Assembly (NCBI RefSeq): GCF_009712035.1
Contig: NZ_VILB01000005.1
Span: 1-64,000 of the forward strand
Reading direction: 5' to 3'
Length of the DNA stretch: 64,000 nucleotides
Source: Anabaena sp. UHCC 0187
GTDB lineage: Bacteria; Cyanobacteriota; Cyanobacteriia; Cyanobacteriales; Nostocaceae
A program made the position numbers and the translations under genes. Below the pieces are notes generated by a model, which ran no database searches, was not told where the DNA came from, and saw only the letters and a program-made list of their open reading frames with translations. The first letter of the stretch is position 1, and each line of letters starts with the position of its first letter. This document shows, in pieces, positions 46,894 to 56,171 of the stretch.

Positions 46894-47709
46894 ATGAGTA
46901 GTCTAAAACTTTTTGAAAAGCAAGCCTTAGAAAAAGAACGTAACGAAGTCTTGCAACAGTTAGAAGATTGGCTAGAAATTCCCATGCTAATACTGGGTTT
47001 TGTCTGGTTGGCACTATTTATCATTGAGATCATCTGGAGGTTAAACCCGTTACTGGAAGCTCTCAGTATCACTATTTGGATTATTTTTATACTAGATTTT
47101 ATTCTGAAACTAGCGATCGCTCCTCAGAAACCTTCCTATATCACCAGTAACTGGCTAACAGCTATTTCTCTGCTGTTGCCAGCACTGCGTACTTTTAAGA
47201 TAATCCGAGTAGTAAGAATACTCAGAACAGTACGGGCTACGCGAGGTCTCCAACTATTGCGAGTCATGACTCGTACTAACCGAGGCATGAAAGTTTTGAC
47301 AGCAAGTATTAGCCGGAGAGGATTTGGTTATATTGTGGCGTTAACCATAATTATTACTTTCATCGGAGCAGCAGGAATGTATGGGTTTGAAAACGAAGTT
47401 CCTGTAGAAAATGGGCTACACAACTATGGTACTGCTTTATGGTGGACAGCCATGCTCATCACAACCATGGGTTCTGAATATTGGCCTAAAACCCCGGAAG
47501 GTCAGGTGCTTTGTTTTTTATTAGCTGTATATGCGTTTGCTGTGTTTGGTTACGTAACTGCGACCCTAGCCACATTCTTTATTGATAGTGATGCTAATGA
47601 TGACGAAGCAGAATTAGCCGGGGTGAAATCAATTCAACTAATTCAGGCTGAAATTACAGCCTTGCGGCAGGAAATTCAAGAATTATTACATCAGAGTCCA
47701 AAGCAATGA
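46894..47709 (+). CDS. Voltage-sensor ion channel with non-canonical selectivity filter
   Basis: A 271-residue six-helix channel. S1 is about 31-50, S2 57-74 and S3 83-97. S4 is arginine-rich (FKIIRVVRILRTVRATRGL, 101-119), S5 about 143-165 and S6 about 204-226. A C-terminal coiled coil (AELAGVKSIQLIQAEITALRQEIQELL) follows. The pore loop reads LITTMGSEYWP (188-198), not the TVGYGD of K+ channels, so ion selectivity is uncertain. The last helix could tetramerise the channel. An MscS fragment and a DUF2254 gene follow on the same strand. Confidence 0.85.
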   Translation: MSSLKLFEKQALEKERNEVLQQLEDWLEIPMLILGFVWLALFIIEIIWRLNPLLEALSITIWIIFILDFILKLAIAPQKPSYITSNWLTAISLLLPALRTFKIIRVVRILRTVRATRGLQLLRVMTRTNRGMKVLTASISRRGFGYIVALTIIITFIGAAGMYGFENEVPVENGLHNYGTALWWTAMLITTMGSEYWPKTPEGQVLCFLLAVYAFAVFGYVTATLATFFIDSDANDDEAELAGVKSIQLIQAEITALRQEIQELLHQSPKQ

Positions 47710-47760
47710 GAATTGCTCAAATAAATCTCAAATCTCAAATTCAATGAGTGAGAAAAGTTC

Positions 47761-48030
47761 ATGAATGCAGAAATATCCACAGCTTGGGACAAAGTAATTA
47801 CTGCCATTAAGAAAAAGCTAGTGGTAAATGGTATTGATTTACCGTTCCCAACACAACAAATTCTCTTCCACGATCAAACCGAAGAGACAGATGGAAACCT
47901 CTCTCGTCAGCGTGAAGGTTGGCCAGTAGGTCAAGCTGAAGTACCAAAGCCTCGCACTATTAGCAGTTCACTCAGGTTATTTGCGCGAGAGCATAACCGT
48001 CAGCTAAAGTCTCAAATTAATGAAAAATGA
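47761..48030 (+). pseudogene. Orphan C-terminal segment of an MscS-type mechanosensitive channel
   Basis: An 89-residue frame that reads like the end of cyanobacterial MscS-family channels: AWDKVITAIKKKLVVNGIDLPFPTQQILFHDQTEE, then a basic tail. The membrane and beta domains (about 200 or more residues) are missing, and an in-frame TGA lies just upstream of the ATG. It therefore looks like a remnant. Its stop overlaps the DUF2254 start by ATGA, so it may be kept as a translational leader. Confidence 0.65.
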
Positions 48031-49376
48031 AAAATGTCAAGTTAAGCAAATTTTGGGGTCAGATCCACTCAAGCTACTGGTTTATACCAGCAGTTATGGC
48101 AGTAGCAGCTACTGCTTTAGCTTTCATTATGCTCACTCTTGACCGCACAGACAAGGTGAAAATTAATTATTGGTGGATGTACACTGGTGGCGCAAACGGA
48201 GCGCAATCGCTACTGGGAACTGTTGCGGGTTCAATGATCAGCGTTGCTGCTACAGCTTTTTCTATTACCATCGTGGCACTTCAGTTAGCTGCTTCCAATT
48301 TTGGTCCACGACTTCTACGTAATTTTATGCAGGACACTGGTAATCAGATTGTCCTCGGCACATTTATTAGTACATTTATTTATTCCTTACTTGTGCTGCG
48401 GACAATTCATGGAGAAGGAGATGGATACGAACAATTTGTGCCGCAACTTTCGATTACAGTTGGCACTATATTGGCAATTATTAGCATTGGTGTTTTGATT
48501 TATTTCATCCATCATGCTTCAACCATCATTCAGGCTTCTAATGTCATCCAAAATGTTAGTGAAGATTTACATTTAACAATTAAGCGGCTATTTCCCGAAA
48601 AAATTGGGCATGGTGAACCAGAACACAGACAAGGATTTGCAGAAATTCCTAGCTCTTTTGCGGCAGAAGCTTTACCAATTCGATCTAACAACACTGGTTA
48701 TTTACAAGCAATAGATGATCAAGAACTGATGAAAATTGCTTGTCAATATAATTTACTAATACATCTTCAGGTGAGACCGGGAAAATTTTTGCTGCAAGGT
48801 AGCGATTTAGTTTTGGTGTTTCCCGGAGAAAAAGTCAATAAAAAACTTACCAAACAAATTAATGATGCCTTTATTTCCGGTGAAGAACGTACAGAACAAC
48901 AGGATGTAGAGTTTCCTATTTATCAATTAGTTGAAATTGCCCTCCGTGCTATTTCCCCTGGCATTAATGATCCATTTACAGCAATTCGCTGTATTGACCG
49001 AATTACTGCCGGACTGTGCCACTTAGCTCAAAGAAATTTCCCTTCACCCTACCGCTACGATGACAATAACAAGTTACGCTTCATTGTCGAAGGAGCAGAT
49101 TTTCAAGGCTTGCTTGACTGTGCTTTTAACCAAATTCGGCAGTATGGAAAGTCAGATGCAGAAGTAACTATGCGGTTGTTAGAAGCTATAGCCACCATTG
49201 CTACTTATACCAACAATTCTAAGTATCAAGCAAGTTTGTGCCATCATGCTCAGATGATTTTACAAGATAGTCGGGGGGGACTTTCTCAAGAACAAGACTA
49301 CAAAGATATAGAACAAAGGTATAACGAGATTATTAATAATTTAAATGATTATAACAGTCATAAAAATTGGGATTAA
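48027..49376 (+). CDS. DUF2254 family membrane protein
   Basis: A 449-residue DUF2254 protein. Four N-terminal membrane helices lie at about 16-37, 60-90, 105-125 and 143-165, with AGSMISVAATAFSITIVALQLAASNFGPRLLRNFMQD, the family hallmark. A soluble C-terminal domain covers 200-449 and contains SPGINDPFTAIRCIDRI. Function unknown. The start overlaps the preceding frame by 4 bp. Grouping with an ion channel and an MscS tail suggests a membrane-stress locus (inference). Confidence 0.9.
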   Translation: MKNVKLSKFWGQIHSSYWFIPAVMAVAATALAFIMLTLDRTDKVKINYWWMYTGGANGAQSLLGTVAGSMISVAATAFSITIVALQLAASNFGPRLLRNFMQDTGNQIVLGTFISTFIYSLLVLRTIHGEGDGYEQFVPQLSITVGTILAIISIGVLIYFIHHASTIIQASNVIQNVSEDLHLTIKRLFPEKIGHGEPEHRQGFAEIPSSFAAEALPIRSNNTGYLQAIDDQELMKIACQYNLLIHLQVRPGKFLLQGSDLVLVFPGEKVNKKLTKQINDAFISGEERTEQQDVEFPIYQLVEIALRAISPGINDPFTAIRCIDRITAGLCHLAQRNFPSPYRYDDNNKLRFIVEGADFQGLLDCAFNQIRQYGKSDAEVTMRLLEAIATIATYTNNSKYQASLCHHAQMILQDSRGGLSQEQDYKDIEQRYNEIINNLNDYNSHKNWD

Positions 49377-49421
49377 CCGGAAAAATGGCGTTTTAAATAA
49401 ATAGCTTTTTTAGCAATAGGT

Positions 49422-49517
49422 ATGAAAAGTCTGAATTGGAGAGATTATCGAGTTATAGCGTGGATAAGACAAGCTTGCCTCATCATTTTTGTCATCGCCG
49501 CAGTTGCAAACTTTTGA
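49422..49517 (+). CDS. Possible 31-residue membrane peptide
   Basis: ATG 49422 opens MKSLNWRDYRVIAWIRQACLIIFVIAAVANF, with a basic N-terminal half and one hydrophobic segment (18-30), and stops at 49517. The composition resembles a small single-pass membrane protein, and a hairpin follows 8 bp downstream. Too short to be sure that it is a gene. Confidence 0.3.
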   Translation: MKSLNWRDYRVIAWIRQACLIIFVIAAVANF

Positions 49518-49524
49518 TTTTTAC

Positions 49525-49548
49525 AAAGTCCGCGCAGGCGGACTTTGT
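49525..49548. terminator. Hairpin with 10-bp stem, likely terminator
   Basis: CAAAGTCCGC (49525-49534) pairs with GCGGACTTTG (49539-49548) around a GCAG loop. TTTGTG follows. It lies between the convergent DUF2254 and SPFH genes. The adjoining GCCGCGACTTCTAGTCGCC phrase is a dispersed cyanobacterial repeat. Confidence 0.65.
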
Positions 49549-49579
49549 TTGTGTAGCCGCGACTTCTAGTCGCCCAAGC

Positions 49580-51652
49580 TTAACTATTTTGATTAGTTGA
49601 TTCAGATTTAGCAACTACAGGATTAGGAAGCGGTGGGGGTGTAGGGATTTTCGCTTCTAAATGGGTTTTGCTATTAGTTTGATTCAAAAGAATCATAGAC
49701 AACAAACCATCTGCTAAACCATTATTACTGCCATTATTACCACCAACAATGATATCAGGAATAATGCGGACATGGCGATCGCCCACAATTTGCATTAACT
49801 GCATCGCTGTGTAACCTTGCAAACCCAAAGCTTGTACACCTGTGCGATAGGTTTCCGCTTTCGCGTTACCTGTGGCGCGAATACCTTCAGCTTCCGCTAT
49901 AGCTTTTAGCTTAGTTGCTTCCGCTTCCCCATTCGCTTCCTTAATGGCTGCTTGGGATTTTAACTCTGCTATTTGCACACTTTGCTCAGATTTGACCATT
50001 TCTTGCTGAATGTTCGCCAAGGCTGTTTCCCGCACCAGTTGTTGGCGTTGGGTTTGTGCCATTTGCTGCACCTCGTAAGTCTTGCGTTCTTCTTCGGCAA
50101 TTTTTCGGTCTGTCTGTGTCTGCATTAAAGCCGCTGGTGGTTGAATATCACCGATTAAGGTATCAATTGCTTGCACATCATAGGCACGCAAAGCAATTTT
50201 AATATATTCAGCAGCTTCAGTTTGGCGTTCACTTCGCGCTGTTAAAAAGTCCAAGACAGTGCAGTTTTGAGCAGAGTTGCGGAAATAGTTACCAATGGTT
50301 GGTTCGAGAACATGATCTACTAAATTTTGCATTGCCCCCACGCGGGAAATCACCTTTGGTGCATCTAAAGCCCCGACATGGATAATTTGTGCTACTTCCA
50401 AATCAAACGCGAAACCATCACGCGATCGCACAGTTAAAGATTCTAATTTCTCATCATAGCTATGTCTTTCTGTCCGTCCTGACCAATTTAAAACAATGTT
50501 TGTCGTCGGGACTAACTCAATTTTCATAATTCGGGAGTTAGTTGGGTGTTTACCCGGATACAGAGGTTCTACCCAAACGCCCTTGTGTCCCTGATGCACC
50601 AAGTTACCGTGGGTGAAAGCTGCACCGCTGATATCTTCTTGATCTTTACCTACGAAAGAAATTACCACACCCACATAACCAATCGGTATTTCTGTCATGG
50701 GGACTTGTTCTACCTGGACAAACCAGGGATTCAAGTTCCAAGAACCAGATAGTAAAATTTGCTCTTGCAAACCTCTTTTACCACCACCATTAATAAACTT
50801 TTGACCATTTTGAAAGTTGTCGTGTCCTTCAATTACAGCCCCAGCAATTTCACCGGGGGAAATTGGCAACCCATCCAAAGTAGTGACAATACCGACTTTA
50901 TCAGATTTGACACTATATACATTCAATTGTTCTGCATTCATGCCATGGGCAGAGGCATTAGCGGCTGTAATTACTTTAAACAGCGCGGTGTTGATACGAT
51001 AACTACCAGCGGTAAGAAAGCCCATTTGCCGACCTTTTTCCCCACCTTTGGTCAAAAATTTCCGCGCATCTTGAAAATTATCACATTCGACAATTTTGCC
51101 CAAAATCCGTTCTGGGGGGTTTTGTGCGCCATCTGCGGCGACAATCATGGCTATTTGACCTTGGGGGACAACAATTATTGATTCTTTTTTAACTGCATAT
51201 TGCCAAGGCCAATGTCCCCAATGCCAACCAGGGGCAAGGGTATCGGCTTGCAAACCCGCTTCAGCATTGAGGGCGATTAATCTCCCTGCGGGTAGTCCTT
51301 TACCGGAAAGGGTGAATTTTTTGACCACAATTCCCACTTCCCGTTCACCGATAACTACCAGTCCCCCAAAGAAGAAACAACCACCAATAATGATCACGGG
51401 AATAATGATCAAAGGTTCAATTCCCATGGCTTGATAGGGGATTTGGCGAGTTACTAATTGAGTAACTACGGGCTGGGTTTGGGTAGAGGGGATGGATACA
51501 GAAGTTAATTCTTTTGCTGTTAGTGTTTTTATAGGAGTGGCATTGGCAGTATTGATACCACCTGCTAAGGCTAAGGCGGCAATTGCAGATGTAGCCAAGG
51601 TTACAAATTTATTTTGTCTACTTTTATCAAGAGAAAATGGAAAGCTTTTCAT
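49580..51652 (-). CDS. SPFH-domain (flotillin/band 7-like) membrane protein
   Basis: A 690-residue protein with an N-terminal leader (FVTLATSAIAALALAGGINTANA) and a membrane helix near 81-102. An SPFH/band 7 region follows (IGEREVGIVVKKFTLSGKGLPAGRLIALN..., then RSRDGFAFDLEVAQIIHVGALDAPKVISRVG). A long Ala/Glu-rich coiled coil covers about 520-610 (AEEERKTYEVQQMAQTQRQQ... NAKAETYRTGVQALG). SPFH proteins form membrane scaffold rings. The length is greater than classic flotillins because of duplicated beta segments (HDNFQNGQKFINGGGKRGLQEQILLSG). Monocistronic. Confidence 0.87.
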   Translation of the reverse strand: MKSFPFSLDKSRQNKFVTLATSAIAALALAGGINTANATPIKTLTAKELTSVSIPSTQTQPVVTQLVTRQIPYQAMGIEPLIIIPVIIIGGCFFFGGLVVIGEREVGIVVKKFTLSGKGLPAGRLIALNAEAGLQADTLAPGWHWGHWPWQYAVKKESIIVVPQGQIAMIVAADGAQNPPERILGKIVECDNFQDARKFLTKGGEKGRQMGFLTAGSYRINTALFKVITAANASAHGMNAEQLNVYSVKSDKVGIVTTLDGLPISPGEIAGAVIEGHDNFQNGQKFINGGGKRGLQEQILLSGSWNLNPWFVQVEQVPMTEIPIGYVGVVISFVGKDQEDISGAAFTHGNLVHQGHKGVWVEPLYPGKHPTNSRIMKIELVPTTNIVLNWSGRTERHSYDEKLESLTVRSRDGFAFDLEVAQIIHVGALDAPKVISRVGAMQNLVDHVLEPTIGNYFRNSAQNCTVLDFLTARSERQTEAAEYIKIALRAYDVQAIDTLIGDIQPPAALMQTQTDRKIAEEERKTYEVQQMAQTQRQQLVRETALANIQQEMVKSEQSVQIAELKSQAAIKEANGEAEATKLKAIAEAEGIRATGNAKAETYRTGVQALGLQGYTAMQLMQIVGDRHVRIIPDIIVGGNNGSNNGLADGLLSMILLNQTNSKTHLEAKIPTPPPLPNPVVAKSESTNQNS

Positions 51653-51849
51653 ATATCTGCCTCTTTGGGCAATTAATCATCCAAGGTATCACTTCATCAG
51701 GGGGGAATGATTTTTCTTAAACTTAACGTAATTTTTGTCTTAGTAATAACTTAGAGTAACGAACCGCAGAGGCACAGAGGACACGGAGAAATTACAGTCT
51801 GTGAGATATTTTATGTAAGTCTTACGTAAAAATCAAATTTCCTGATCCC

Positions 51850-51889
51850 AATAAATAAGGGTAGGCATTATTGCCCACCCTTATTTATT
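51850..51889. terminator. Terminator hairpin after atpC
   Basis: AATAAATAAGGGT (51850-51862) and ACCCTTATTTATT (51877-51889) form a perfect 13-bp stem with an inner GGCA/TGCC helix. A/T runs on both sides allow termination in either direction. It lies 18 bp after the atpC stop. Confidence 0.8.
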
Positions 51890-51907
51890 TTAGATGCAGT
51901 ATGCAAT

Positions 51908-52321
51908 TTATACTGAGCCGCCGGCAGCTTGAAAACGAGCGCGAGCGCGTTTAAATACTTTTGTTGCCTGAATTTGTGCTTGACGATCTTCTGGTTTGAC
52001 TTGATTTAAGCTAGTTTGTGCTTCATTAAAAGCAGTGCGGGCTTCTTCAAGTTTAATTTTGTCGCCACGTTCAGCACCGTTGACTAAAATTGTGACTTCA
52101 TTTTCATCAACTTCAGCAAAACCGCCTAAAAGAGCGATCGCTTGCCAATTGGCATTTTTAGTAGCACGAACACGCATTACACCTATATCCAAAGCTGTCA
52201 ACATTGGTGCGTGTCCACTAAGGATACCTAACTGACCAGTAGTGCTAGGTAAAACTACTTCCTCAGCTTCAGCATCCCAAACGGTTTTGTCTGGGGAAAT
52301 TACACGAACAGTTAATGTCAT
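51908..52321 (-). CDS. atpC: F-type ATP synthase epsilon subunit
   Basis: The 137-residue epsilon subunit couples and inhibits the rotary ATP synthase. LTVRVISPDKTVWDAEAEEVVLPSTTGQLGILSGHAPMLTALDIGVMRVR is the conserved beta-sandwich. The C-terminal helical hairpin (ARTAFNEAQTSLNQVK..., FKRARARFQAAGG) follows. It lies 94 bp after atpB, separated by heptamer repeats. The atpB-atpC pair apart from the main atp operon is standard in cyanobacteria. Confidence 0.97.
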   Translation of the reverse strand: MTLTVRVISPDKTVWDAEAEEVVLPSTTGQLGILSGHAPMLTALDIGVMRVRATKNANWQAIALLGGFAEVDENEVTILVNGAERGDKIKLEEARTAFNEAQTSLNQVKPEDRQAQIQATKVFKRARARFQAAGGSV

Positions 52322-52412
52322 TTGTTAGTTGTCCTTTGTCAGTTGCCTTTTGTCTTTTGTCAGTTGTCAGTTGTCAGTTGCAAAAAACCACTGACTACTG
52401 ACTAATGACTAA
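52322..52412. repeat. Heptamer-type repeats in the atpB-atpC spacer
   Basis: Tandem TTGTCAG and TGACTA/CTGACTA units fill nearly all of the space between the two ATP synthase genes. The operon is still intact by order and strand, so the repeat is transcribed within it. Confidence 0.75.
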
Positions 52413-52415
52413 TGA

Positions 52416-53885
<1,470 letters not shown>

Positions 53886-54141
53886 CTAGTTTTCACAAGT
53901 GGGTCGTTTAAGACCCCAGATCAAGCGATATCATCTCTTAGGTTAGCACCTAACGCCTCCATCTTTGCCTTAAATTCATTATTAAGAACAGATTCCCGAC
54001 TGCTTGAATAAGTTGGGGATCTTTGGTATCAAAAGCAAAATTAGCATCTATAACTCAAGCTTGCTTAGAAACGTTTGAGGTGTGATAATGAGGATGCTGT
54101 GGATTTTGTTCTTTTATGAGATGAAGATAGGAGGATTACTT

Positions 54142-54330
54142 ATGCCAGCTACGGTTCAAAAAATTTATACTGATATTGTTCGTATTTTACCACCAGCAGA
54201 TCGACTTCGTTTGGCAACGCTGATTCTTAATGACTTGGTGCAGCATGATAATAGTGTTATTGACCAAAGTGATACTTGGACAGAACAAGACCAACTTGAT
54301 TTAGTTAACTTCTCTTTGCAGTATGATTAA
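54142..54330 (+). CDS. Small antitoxin-like protein without visible toxin partner
   Basis: A 62-residue protein, MPATVQKIYTDIVRILPPADRLRLATLILNDLVQ, followed by an acidic tail (DQSDTWTEQDQLDLVNFS). This small acidic-tailed type is common in filamentous cyanobacteria and is often annotated as an antitoxin or a hypothetical protein. An AGGAGG site at 54130-54135 supports ATG 54142. The upstream in-frame codons back to 54082 lack such support. No toxin gene follows before the PEP-CTERM gene on the other strand. Antitoxin identity is an inference. Confidence 0.65.
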   Translation: MPATVQKIYTDIVRILPPADRLRLATLILNDLVQHDNSVIDQSDTWTEQDQLDLVNFSLQYD

Positions 54331-54425
54331 ATAGAAGAAATTGGAAATCTCTGGTATCAAAAGCAAAAATGCCATGTCTGGAGTTGACACGGCTGGGGTT
54401 GAATTATATTTAGTTGTTAATTAAT

Positions 54426-55139
54426 TTACGCTTTAACTGCGGATACTTGTTTGCGTTTGCGGAGTGAGGTAACGCCAAAAGCACCTAAGCCTAAGATACC
54501 CATGAGAGAAGCGGGTTCGGGAACAGATTTGGATGCGCTACTAAATTCAGTAACTAATCCGTAGTTATCATGGATATTACCGCTGGAGCTATTATCAAAT
54601 GAAAAAAGTCGGCTAAAACTACCATTACTGGAGGGATTATAATCGAGAAATGCAGAGAAATCATAGCTTCCGCCATCTTTGGAAACATCAAGCAGTAAAT
54701 TGCCCTGGGACGGATCGTAAAGAAAGCTATTTCCAGTAATAGAAAATTTTCCATCGCTAATAGCGCCACTCAGAGAGCCTACAAAAAAACTTTGGTTATT
54801 GGCTCCTATGTTGCTTGCAAAGATATTAGATAAACCATTTACAGCTTTGTTTGTGGTTGAGAGATTGATGGTATAATTTGCGTTGCTAATAGATCCGGGG
54901 CTATCATTTTTGTTAAAAAATGAAATAGTATCAATCTGAATAGGGGATGAGAACAAACTGGCATTATAAACCTGCTGATATCGTAGGGTACAGCCAAAAG
55001 GAGCGCAGTCACCACCAGGTTCCCCTGGTCCTCCAATAACTACACTTTCGGCCTGTGCTGTTCCTGCAATACCCAAAGCGATCACGGCTGCTCCTGCTGT
55101 AGCCATTGACAATTTCTTCAATACATTTACGGTAGTCAT
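54426..55139 (-). CDS. PEP-CTERM sorting-domain exported protein
   Basis: A 237-residue secreted protein. The signal peptide ends at AGTAQAES (about 22-30). The mature part is Ser/Asn/Gly-rich with FGCTLRYQQVYN and YNPSSNGSFSRLF. The C-terminal anchor is a PEP-CTERM signal: VPEPASLMGILGLGAFGVTSLRKRK (PEP, hydrophobic helix, basic tail). Such proteins are processed by an exosortase and reach the cell surface or extracellular matrix. An 11-G run lies 136 bp upstream of the start. Function beyond surface location unknown. Confidence 0.88.
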   Translation of the reverse strand: MTTVNVLKKLSMATAGAAVIALGIAGTAQAESVVIGGPGEPGGDCAPFGCTLRYQQVYNASLFSSPIQIDTISFFNKNDSPGSISNANYTINLSTTNKAVNGLSNIFASNIGANNQSFFVGSLSGAISDGKFSITGNSFLYDPSQGNLLLDVSKDGGSYDFSAFLDYNPSSNGSFSRLFSFDNSSSGNIHDNYGLVTEFSSASKSVPEPASLMGILGLGAFGVTSLRKRKQVSAVKA

Positions 55140-55520
55140 AATATTAATTATTCCCTGAGAAATGAGTTTTTTGTTGCCTTCTATGCCACTGATACTAATA
55201 TGGGTTTCTCATGCCTGTAAAGCCTTTTTTAGCAACTTCACAGAAAATTTACTGAAAGAAAAGCTACTATTTTCGGGGGGGGGGGTAGCGTTAAACACTT
55301 ATACTGTAAGGCTTTCAAACATATTAAGTAGTAAATTTAACTGATGCTGATATATAAAGTTTTTGTGAAGCTGGTAAAAATACCATTTTTTATGCACTGA
55401 AGTATCAGTAACTTCTCTAGTTCTGAGTGGGAACGCATATACAGAGGTTCTGTCTCTATGATATGGGAGGTAGAACCTCTAGGACAGCATTCCCAGTCTG
55501 GAGACTGGGAACGAGGGGAT
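55140..55520. other. Intergenic region with a poly-G tract and a dispersed repeat
   Basis: No gene is supported. It includes an 11-base G run (55275-55285) and the first copy of a dispersed repeat at 55427-55514 (listed separately). The promoter of the PEP-CTERM gene must lie here on the minus strand. Confidence 0.5.
55427..55514. repeat. Dispersed repeat, copy 1 (GGGAACG...CTGGGAACGAG)
   Basis: A repeat with GGGAACGCATATA, GGTAGAACCTCTA, and a terminal hairpin TCCCAGTCTGGAGACTGGGA followed by ACGAG. A second copy lies at 55977-56040. Motifs GGTAGAACCTCT and ATTCCCAGTCTGGAGACTGG are identical between the two. Confidence 0.8.
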
Positions 55521-55775
55521 TTAAGTTTTTTGATTTTGGGATTTAAATCTCCCGGCAATAAATTCTCTTTTTTCTAAATGTTTAGTTTTGCGTTTGGTAA
55601 CTCTTTCTCTCCACATTTGGAAACTAGATGATTTCATTTCCCTTCTCATGAGGGCAATTACCTGTTTTTCTAAAAGTCCAAATTGTTTTTCTATGACATC
55701 AAAAGGTGTTCTATCTTCCCAAGCCATTTCGATGATCCGATCTATGGTTTCAGACTCTAAATCAGGTAGTTTCAT
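55521..55775 (-). CDS. TIGR03643 family protein
   Basis: An 84-residue protein of the TIGR03643 family. SETIDRIIEMAWEDRTPFDVIEKQFGLLEKQVIALMRREMKSSSFQMWRERVTKRKTKHL covers the whole conserved domain, which looks like a helix-turn-helix. Function not established. ATG 55775 (MKLPDLES) is preferred over a frame start 10 codons upstream. Confidence 0.88.
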   Translation of the reverse strand: MKLPDLESETIDRIIEMAWEDRTPFDVIEKQFGLLEKQVIALMRREMKSSSFQMWRERVTKRKTKHLEKREFIAGRFKSQNQKT

Positions 55776-56171
55776 ATTTTGAGAATTTGAATAAAAACGC
55801 CACAATTATAAACCTATATTTATCATACTATAGCAATCCTAAATAAGATGTAAACAACTCCTTCTTCTCTTCCTCTGCGCCCTCTGCGCCTCTGCGGTTA
55901 GTTAAAGAAAATCCGTTTACAAATCAAATAGGATCAGTATATATTAATTCTCTTTTCTCTTGTTCCTATGCTTTGGGTGGGAACGGATATAGGAGGTAGA
56001 ACCTCTAAGATAGCATTCCCAGTCTGGAGACTGGGAACGAGAAAACGAGAAAACGAGAAAACGAGAAAATCTGGAAACTGGGAACGAGAAATAAATCGTC
56101 TGAATGCTTTAAAATAAAAGTAGGTACAGAAAACCCTGTACTTTCCTCCAGTCGCTTCATCTTAATTGCTT
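55776..56171. other. Intergenic region containing dispersed repeat copy 2
   Basis: No gene is supported. It contains a CTCTGCGCC / CTCTGCGG phrase (about 55873-55900) of the common cyanobacterial type, and copy 2 of the dispersed repeat with a tandem extension. Confidence 0.5.
55977..56085. repeat. Dispersed repeat, copy 2, with tandem CGAGAAAA units
   Basis: Second copy of the repeat seen at 55427. After the GGAGACTGGGAACGAG end it carries four consecutive CGAGAAAA units (56037-56070) and then a partial second hairpin, TCTGGAAACTGGGAACGAG. Local slippage of an 8-bp unit explains this. Confidence 0.8.

Noticed and set aside
50759-51181. 140-codon plus-strand frame inside the SPFH gene
   Set aside because: Lies wholly antisense to a well-supported coding gene and has no recognisable domain.
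55337-55558. 73-codon minus-strand frame upstream of the PEP-CTERM gene
   Set aside because: It reads through the dispersed repeat (55427-55514) and overlaps the TIGR03643 gene end. No domain.
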